64,000 bases of DNA from contig OW818648.1 in NCBI GenBank assembly GCA_942492735.1, positions 2,356,001 to 2,420,000 of the forward strand, in the 5' to 3' direction. The notes under the pieces were generated by a model. The model saw only the letters and a program-made list of their open reading frames with translations. It was not told the DNA's origin and made no database searches. The position numbers were made by a program, and so were the translations under genes. The DNA is from Sporobacter sp942492735 (GTDB lineage Bacteria > Bacillota > Clostridia > Oscillospirales > Oscillospiraceae). Positions 60,081-64,000 of the stretch are shown piece by piece (positions within the stretch are counted from its first letter, which is position 1; each line of letters starts with the position of its first letter).

Positions 60081-61187
60081 TTATTCCGAATACTGCGATT
60101 TATCGCAAATATCATAGAGTCTGTCATAATCCTTTGTTTCGGGATTCTTCTTCACTGCGGACCGCTTGTTGTCAAGCAGTCGGACGATCTCATAGACATC
60201 GATCCATATCTCGTTATTGCACTCTTTTTGAGATTCGTCGAAGACGAGCTGCATGCCGAAATGCAGATGGGAGGTCTTGATATTGTTGACGTTTTCCTTC
60301 CGGCTGTAGCCTGTCCTGCCGAGGTAGCCGATAACGTCGCCGCTTTTAACGACCGAACCGATTTCTAAATCTTTTTTGTAGGGGTGGTCCTTTCTTAAAT
60401 GCGCGTAATAATAATATCTTTTTGTGTCAAACGACCGTATGCCGATACGCCAGCCGCCATATTGATTCCAGCCCAGAGCCTCAACTATACCCCCTTCGAC
60501 AGCGATGACGGGTGTTCCGACAGAGCCCATCAGGTCGTTGCCAAGGTGAATACGTGAGAACCCGTAGGAGCGTTGATTGCCAAAATCACTGCAGTGGCTG
60601 TATGGATAATTCTTTGCAATCGGCGAAAACACCTTAATACCATACTTTGTTTCCCAATGCTTACCCGTGCCGTCCGAATTCGGGACTTCTATGTCATACG
60701 CACCGACAAAACCGGAGAGGATGGCATTGAATGATTCCAGATAATAGGCATAATACTTCATATCCTTTGTGAGCTCCGCCATTGTTTTACCCGAATTCAG
60801 CTTGATCGCCAGTTCGTCGAGCTGTTTGTCCTTATACTGCTTAAAATTATTGCCGTTGCGCGCAGCCAGATAAGCGAGCATTTCAATCCAACTGAGCTTC
60901 AACTGTTTATCTTGGGACATGATATCAAGTGCGATGGCTTTTTTCATGGCCGCACTCGGGACATTAAAATCGACCCACTTAATGAGCTTTTTGGTTTCTG
61001 GTGAAGGACTTTGCTCAGCTGGTACGATACCAGTTTCCTCAGCAATAGTGCCCGACACATCGGCACCTCGGGCTATAATACCTAAGTCCATCAGAATAAA
61101 AAATGAAAAGAGGAGGCAGATAACGCAGATAAAACAGATAACGCTGATAAATTTCCTTCTTGTTGCGTCCCGCAACTTAAACCACAC
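60081..61187 (-). CDS. M23 family zinc endopeptidase, membrane-anchored
   Basis: The 368-residue protein has one N-terminal membrane helix (about 15-33), a Pro/Ser-rich linker, a helical middle domain and a C-terminal LytM/M23 domain. Zinc ligands are His214 and Asp218 in RIHLGNDLMG and the HxH pair H307/H309 in SHLHFGMQ. Such enzymes cut peptidoglycan peptide bridges. The topology places the enzyme outside the membrane. The start is GTG 61187 in the open frame; an internal TTG could also serve, since no good site precedes either. The conserved cluster of small downstream genes may concern sporulation or envelope remodelling. Confidence 0.87.
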   Translation of the reverse strand: MWFKLRDATRRKFISVICFICVICLLFSFFILMDLGIIARGADVSGTIAEETGIVPAEQSPSPETKKLIKWVDFNVPSAAMKKAIALDIMSQDKQLKLSWIEMLAYLAARNGNNFKQYKDKQLDELAIKLNSGKTMAELTKDMKYYAYYLESFNAILSGFVGAYDIEVPNSDGTGKHWETKYGIKVFSPIAKNYPYSHCSDFGNQRSYGFSRIHLGNDLMGSVGTPVIAVEGGIVEALGWNQYGGWRIGIRSFDTKRYYYYAHLRKDHPYKKDLEIGSVVKSGDVIGYLGRTGYSRKENVNNIKTSHLHFGMQLVFDESQKECNNEIWIDVYEIVRLLDNKRSAVKKNPETKDYDRLYDICDKSQYSE

Positions 61188-61311
61188 CCTTTATTTTAAA
61201 ATTGCCATAATAACAGCAATCTTTCTTTAAATTGTCTTATTCTTATTATGACAAGTTCGTTTTTCTCTATCCCTTCTAAATTTTGCACAGAAAATAAAAC
61301 TAAAAAAACTA

Positions 61312-61347
61312 TTGACAAAACAAAACTACTGTATTATATATAGTAGT
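61312..61347 (+). promoter_or_regulatory. Promoter and inverted repeat upstream of the padR gene
   Basis: TTGACA at 61312-61317 and TATATA at 61335-61340 are 17 bp apart. ACTACT (61325-61330) and AGTAGT (61342-61347) form an inverted repeat straddling the -10, a likely PadR operator. Confidence 0.65.
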
Positions 61348-61380
61348 AGATAATAGACATCTAAAGATGAGGGGGAGCGC

Positions 61381-61704
61381 ATGAACAGTCAATATAAAAA
61401 AGGCGTCCTTGAGCTCTGCGTCCTGTCCTTATTATATAAGCAGGACTGTTATGGCTACGACGTATCGGAATACCTGTCACGGCATATAGAAATAGCCGAC
61501 GGTACGGTGTATCCGATTCTTCGAAAGCTAAAGAGCGACGGTTTTGTCACAACGTATTTATCCGAGGAGAGCGGTGGCCCGCCCAGAAAATACTATTCGC
61601 TGACAAAGACCGGAAGAGAAGAATTTTTTAATCAAAAAGCCGAATGGCTAACATTTGCGGAATCAATCGCGAATCTGCTTGAAGGGGAGATCAGGAGTGA
61701 ATAA
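61381..61704 (+). CDS. PadR family transcriptional regulator
   Basis: A 107-residue PadR-s1 regulator: KKGVLELCVLSLLYKQDCYGYDVSEYL at the N-terminus, DGTVYPILRKLKSDGFVTTYL as recognition helix, and the wing with GPPRKYYSLTKTG. It likely represses its own operon via the ACTACT/AGTAGT repeat. Its last bases overlap the next gene by 8 bp. PadR proteins typically pair with a DUF1700 membrane protein, as here. Confidence 0.92.
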   Translation: MNSQYKKGVLELCVLSLLYKQDCYGYDVSEYLSRHIEIADGTVYPILRKLKSDGFVTTYLSEESGGPPRKYYSLTKTGREEFFNQKAEWLTFAESIANLLEGEIRSE

Positions 61705-62413
61705 ACAGTCCTACTTAAATGATCTTAAAAATCATCTGAAATCAAACAATGTCGAGGATATTGAAGAAATCATCACAGAATATGACATCCATTTTGCGCG
61801 TAAAATCGCGGATGGCTATACGGAAGAGGAAATTGCTGCAAAGCTGGGTAAACCGAAAGAAATCGCCGCGCAGTTTGCTCAAGCCGACAGTAAGACCGAG
61901 AAAAGAAAATCGAACAAGCTGTTCGTCGGTATCGGTCTGTTTTTCGCCGATGTGATCACCATTCCGTTTTTCATCGTGATGTACGCCTGGCTTGTTGTCA
62001 TTGGCTCAACCTCGATTGCATCAGCAGTATGCGGAATCAGCCTCATCATCCGGCCGCTTCTGCCGACAGACCTTGTCATATTACCGCCGATGCCGTACCC
62101 CGGTGGCACCATTATGGGAGTGATGCTGATCGCGTTCGGCGTTCTGGCCGCAGTCGCCACGATCTACAGCTGCGTGCTGATGACCCAGATGGGGAGATCC
62201 TTTTTAAGATGGCATAAGAATATGACGCATGACGGGAAATACCCACCCTATTCCATGCATCCGGTAATGAAAGACCAGCTACGCCGAAAGATTCGCACTG
62301 TCGGTTTGGTAGCACTCCTCGTATTTGGGGCGGCTTTCATTGTCGGTTACATTGTACTATCGGCCAGCGCCGGAGCTCTTGAATTCTGGCATGTTTGGCA
62401 CTGGTTTCAGTGA
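61697..62413 (+). CDS. DUF1700 (HAAS-domain) membrane protein
   Basis: The 238-residue protein starts at GTG 61697 (GGGGAGA upstream). The N-terminal HAAS-like domain (YLNDLKNHLKSNNVEDIEEIITEYDIHF...LGKPKEIAAQF) is followed by four hydrophobic helices. Such proteins are co-encoded with PadR regulators and are thought to sense or signal at the membrane; the function is not established. Confidence 0.88.
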   Translation: MNKQSYLNDLKNHLKSNNVEDIEEIITEYDIHFARKIADGYTEEEIAAKLGKPKEIAAQFAQADSKTEKRKSNKLFVGIGLFFADVITIPFFIVMYAWLVVIGSTSIASAVCGISLIIRPLLPTDLVILPPMPYPGGTIMGVMLIAFGVLAAVATIYSCVLMTQMGRSFLRWHKNMTHDGKYPPYSMHPVMKDQLRRKIRTVGLVALLVFGAAFIVGYIVLSASAGALEFWHVWHWFQ

Positions 62414-62444
62414 AATATTATGGTTATCGCGTTAACGCAGCATG

Positions 62445-62530
62445 TTCGTGTTTCTCCTGTCATTGCCGCGCCTCTCGCCTGTCTATTCCCGTGCCTCTCG
62501 CCTGTCATTCCCGCGAAGGCGGGAATCCAC
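62445..62530. repeat. Degenerate tandem repeat with ATTCCCGC hairpin
   Basis: CCTCTCGCCTGTC recurs twice, and ATTCCCGC (62507-62514) pairs with GCGGGAAT (62519-62526). The form matches the dispersed CATTCCCGCGAAGGCGGGAA type seen in many bacteria. It lies in the gap between the DUF1700 and dehydrogenase genes. Confidence 0.5.
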
Positions 62531-62618
62531 GTTTCCCGTAACCTTGTCATATTTGAATATGCTGAGAAATTGAATTTATCAAGGAATGTGCGCGTCGGCG
62601 CATAGGAGGGTCTCTTGC

Positions 62619-63485
62619 ATGAAAACTGTTGTTGTTACAGGCGCGACGTCCGGTATCGGGTTTGCTGTCTGTGCCGAACTCTTGAAAAATGGTTACCGGG
62701 TGCTCGGGCTCGGGCACAGCGCAACGAACTGCCAGGCAGCTAAGGAAAAACTACGGACACTCAACCCTGCGTATGACATAACCTTTCTATGCGGCGACCT
62801 GATGCAGCAGCCGGAAGTACTGCGCCTTGCGCGCGAGGTCATACATGACCTCGCTGAGAACTGCAGTGGTAAGCTGCACGCGCTCGTCAATAACGCGGGC
62901 TGCGTCAGAAGCTGGTACATGACAACAGGCGAGGGCTATGAGCACCAGTTTGCGCTCAATCATCTGGCGGGCTTTCTCTTGACACACGAATTGCTGCCGC
63001 CTCTTATTAACGGCGGCGGGAGTGTCCTCTTCACGTCGAGCGGTTCGCACAAAATGATGAAAATGAACTGGAAGGACATCATGTTCCAGACGCAATACCG
63101 CCCGCTATATGTCTATAAGCAGTCTAAGCTCTGCAACATGCTGACGGCATTTGGACTCAACGACCGTTATTCCGGTCAGGGCATTAGGGCGTACGGCATC
63201 GATCCCGGACTTGTCCGAACGGAGATTGGCAACAAAAGCACAGGGAAACTTGTCGATTTTGTATGGAAAAGACGGAGCAGACACGGCGTTGACCCGGATT
63301 TACCGGCCAAGATTTACGCGGAGCTTATCGGCAGCGGTAATAAAGCGGAAGGCCTTTACTATGGCATCGGAGGTCCACAAAAACCGAGCCGTGAAGTCAA
63401 TAAGCAAAATGCCACAAAGCTTTTTAATTTGAGCGAAGACCTGTGTAAAATCAGATTTGGGGTGGATCAAGAATGTTTGTCCTGA
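62619..63485 (+). CDS. Short-chain dehydrogenase/reductase
   Basis: ATG 62619 follows AGGAGGG; an upstream in-frame start at 62586 is too far out. The 288-residue protein has the NAD(P) motif TGATSGIG, NNAG at the start of strand 4, a Ser in the LFTSSGS strand and catalytic YVYKQSK. It resembles retinol dehydrogenase-like classical SDRs. It overlaps the next SDR gene by 13 bp. The substrate is unknown. Confidence 0.88.
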   Translation: MKTVVVTGATSGIGFAVCAELLKNGYRVLGLGHSATNCQAAKEKLRTLNPAYDITFLCGDLMQQPEVLRLAREVIHDLAENCSGKLHALVNNAGCVRSWYMTTGEGYEHQFALNHLAGFLLTHELLPPLINGGGSVLFTSSGSHKMMKMNWKDIMFQTQYRPLYVYKQSKLCNMLTAFGLNDRYSGQGIRAYGIDPGLVRTEIGNKSTGKLVDFVWKRRSRHGVDPDLPAKIYAELIGSGNKAEGLYYGIGGPQKPSREVNKQNATKLFNLSEDLCKIRFGVDQECLS

Positions 63486-64000
63486 TTACAGGAGCAGCCG
63501 GAGGACTCGGCAGAGCCTTCTCCGTTGACTGTGCGAAAAGGGGATACGACCTGTTTCTGACCGATATCAACGATGCCGGGTTAAAACTGATTGAACACGG
63601 CATTACAAGCCGGTATCCTGTGCGCGTTCTGACAAGAACCTGCGACCTTACAAATGACGCCCAGGTCGATACGCTCTTTCGGTTTGCCCGGGACAATCAC
63701 GTCCGATTTGAAATGCTCCTCAATATTGCGGGTGTCGATTTTGAGGGCGGGTTTTATGAACGGAGTACCGACAGCATTATAAAAATTGTTCAGCTCAACG
63801 TTGAGGCCACGCTGCGCATCACGCATAAGGTTTTAGACCACCGGGCCGAAAACAAGCCCTTTTATCTCGTCTTTGTCTCGAGCCTCGCCTCATTTTACCC
63901 GATGCCATTAAAGGCGACATATGCCGCGTCGAAAAGCTTTCTTCGGGAATTCGCCTGCGCCTTGGGGCAGGAACTAAAGATGCGCGGCGTTTCGGTCCTG
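63473..64000 (+). CDS. Short-chain dehydrogenase/reductase, 5' part (cut by window end)
   Basis: The frame opens at ATG 63473 inside the preceding SDR gene and stays open to the end of the window (176 codons). It has the nucleotide motif ITGAAGGLG, LNIAG, the Ser of VFVSSLAS and the YAASKSF catalytic pair. It is a classical SDR, paralogous to its neighbour. The two are probably co-translated and may act on related substrates. The C-terminal part lies outside the window. Confidence 0.88.
   Translation, partial: MFVLITGAAGGLGRAFSVDCAKRGYDLFLTDINDAGLKLIEHGITSRYPVRVLTRTCDLTNDAQVDTLFRFARDNHVRFEMLLNIAGVDFEGGFYERSTDSIIKIVQLNVEATLRITHKVLDHRAENKPFYLVFVSSLASFYPMPLKATYAASKSFLREFACALGQELKMRGVSVL

Overview
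The window reads as the chromosome of an anaerobic, spore-former-type Firmicute of class Clostridia, most likely an Oscillospirales-like lineage. The grounds are strong purine-rich ribosome binding sites, frequent GTG and TTG starts, many lipoproteins with short lipoboxes, consensus sigma-A promoters, a large 2-hydroxyacyl-CoA dehydratase activase-type protein, siroheme and ferredoxin-type proteins, and a recA-recX-rimO-pgsA housekeeping block. Taxonomy is an inference from gene content only. No rRNA genes, CRISPR arrays, transposases, phage genes or integrases were seen.

Layout. (1) 1-3.0 kb: the end of a flavin-based extracellular electron transfer (EET) type cluster: Gx transporter tail, a PplA/cAD1-type two-repeat lipoprotein and the flavin transferase ApbE, then an unknown lipoprotein. 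(2) 3.1-8.1 kb, minus strand: a complete sugar-type ABC importer (binding protein, double ATPase, two permeases) with a consensus promoter and an upstream inverted repeat. (3) 8.5-16.3 kb: oligoendopeptidase F, a membrane-anchored hydrolase with its MarR regulator, a BlaI/BlaR1-type sensor-repressor pair with a doubly operated promoter, and an NAD-dependent epimerase/reductase. (4) 16.9-25.1 kb: a copper/heavy-metal region: DUF2318 protein, small Cys/His/Met-rich membrane protein, HMA-TauE/SafE-cupredoxin fusion, CopA ATPase, lipoprotein and a two-component system. (5) 25.8-35.5 kb: a sulfur region: LarE, TcdA, a cysteine desulfurase-like protein, a ThiF/MoeB-like E1 enzyme, thioredoxin, an arylsulfotransferase-like protein, a sulfonate/nitrate-type ABC importer and a siroheme sulfite/nitrite reductase-like protein. 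(6) 35.6-39.3 kb: an iron/cobalamin-type ABC importer and an esterase. (7) 39.6-46.3 kb: a 1423-residue double-activase protein, a small protein of unnamed family, tRNA-Leu(CAA) and a zinc alcohol dehydrogenase. (8) 46.7-58.3 kb: a VCBS-like lipoprotein, a second two-component system split by an array of tiny hairpins, then yqhQ, prmC (apparently with an AUA start), recA, recX, rimO, pgsA, a DUF2156 protein and an LD-carboxypeptidase. (9) 58.5-64 kb: a C39-like peptidase, a second member of the unnamed small protein family, an M23 peptidase, a PadR/DUF1700 pair and two short-chain dehydrogenases.

How the parts fit. The most coherent accessory unit is region 5, which looks able to import organosulfur compounds, handle sulfate esters, reduce sulfite and move sulfur onto cofactors or tRNA. 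Region 4 looks like copper sensing, export and redox handling. A partial copy of the 3' half of tRNA-Leu at 16400-16445 lies 28.5 kb from the intact tRNA-Leu at 44933-45019, in the same orientation, as expected if the stretch between them (regions 4 to 6 and part of 7) was once an element inserted at the tRNA 3' end. No integrase remains, so this is a hypothesis.

The window is also rich in small palindromic DNA: dispersed AGCAAGTGC-type hairpins, GTAGGGG-type palindromes, hairpins that overlap stop codons, and a hairpin array with TGAAAT/ATTTCA linkers at 48796-49016.
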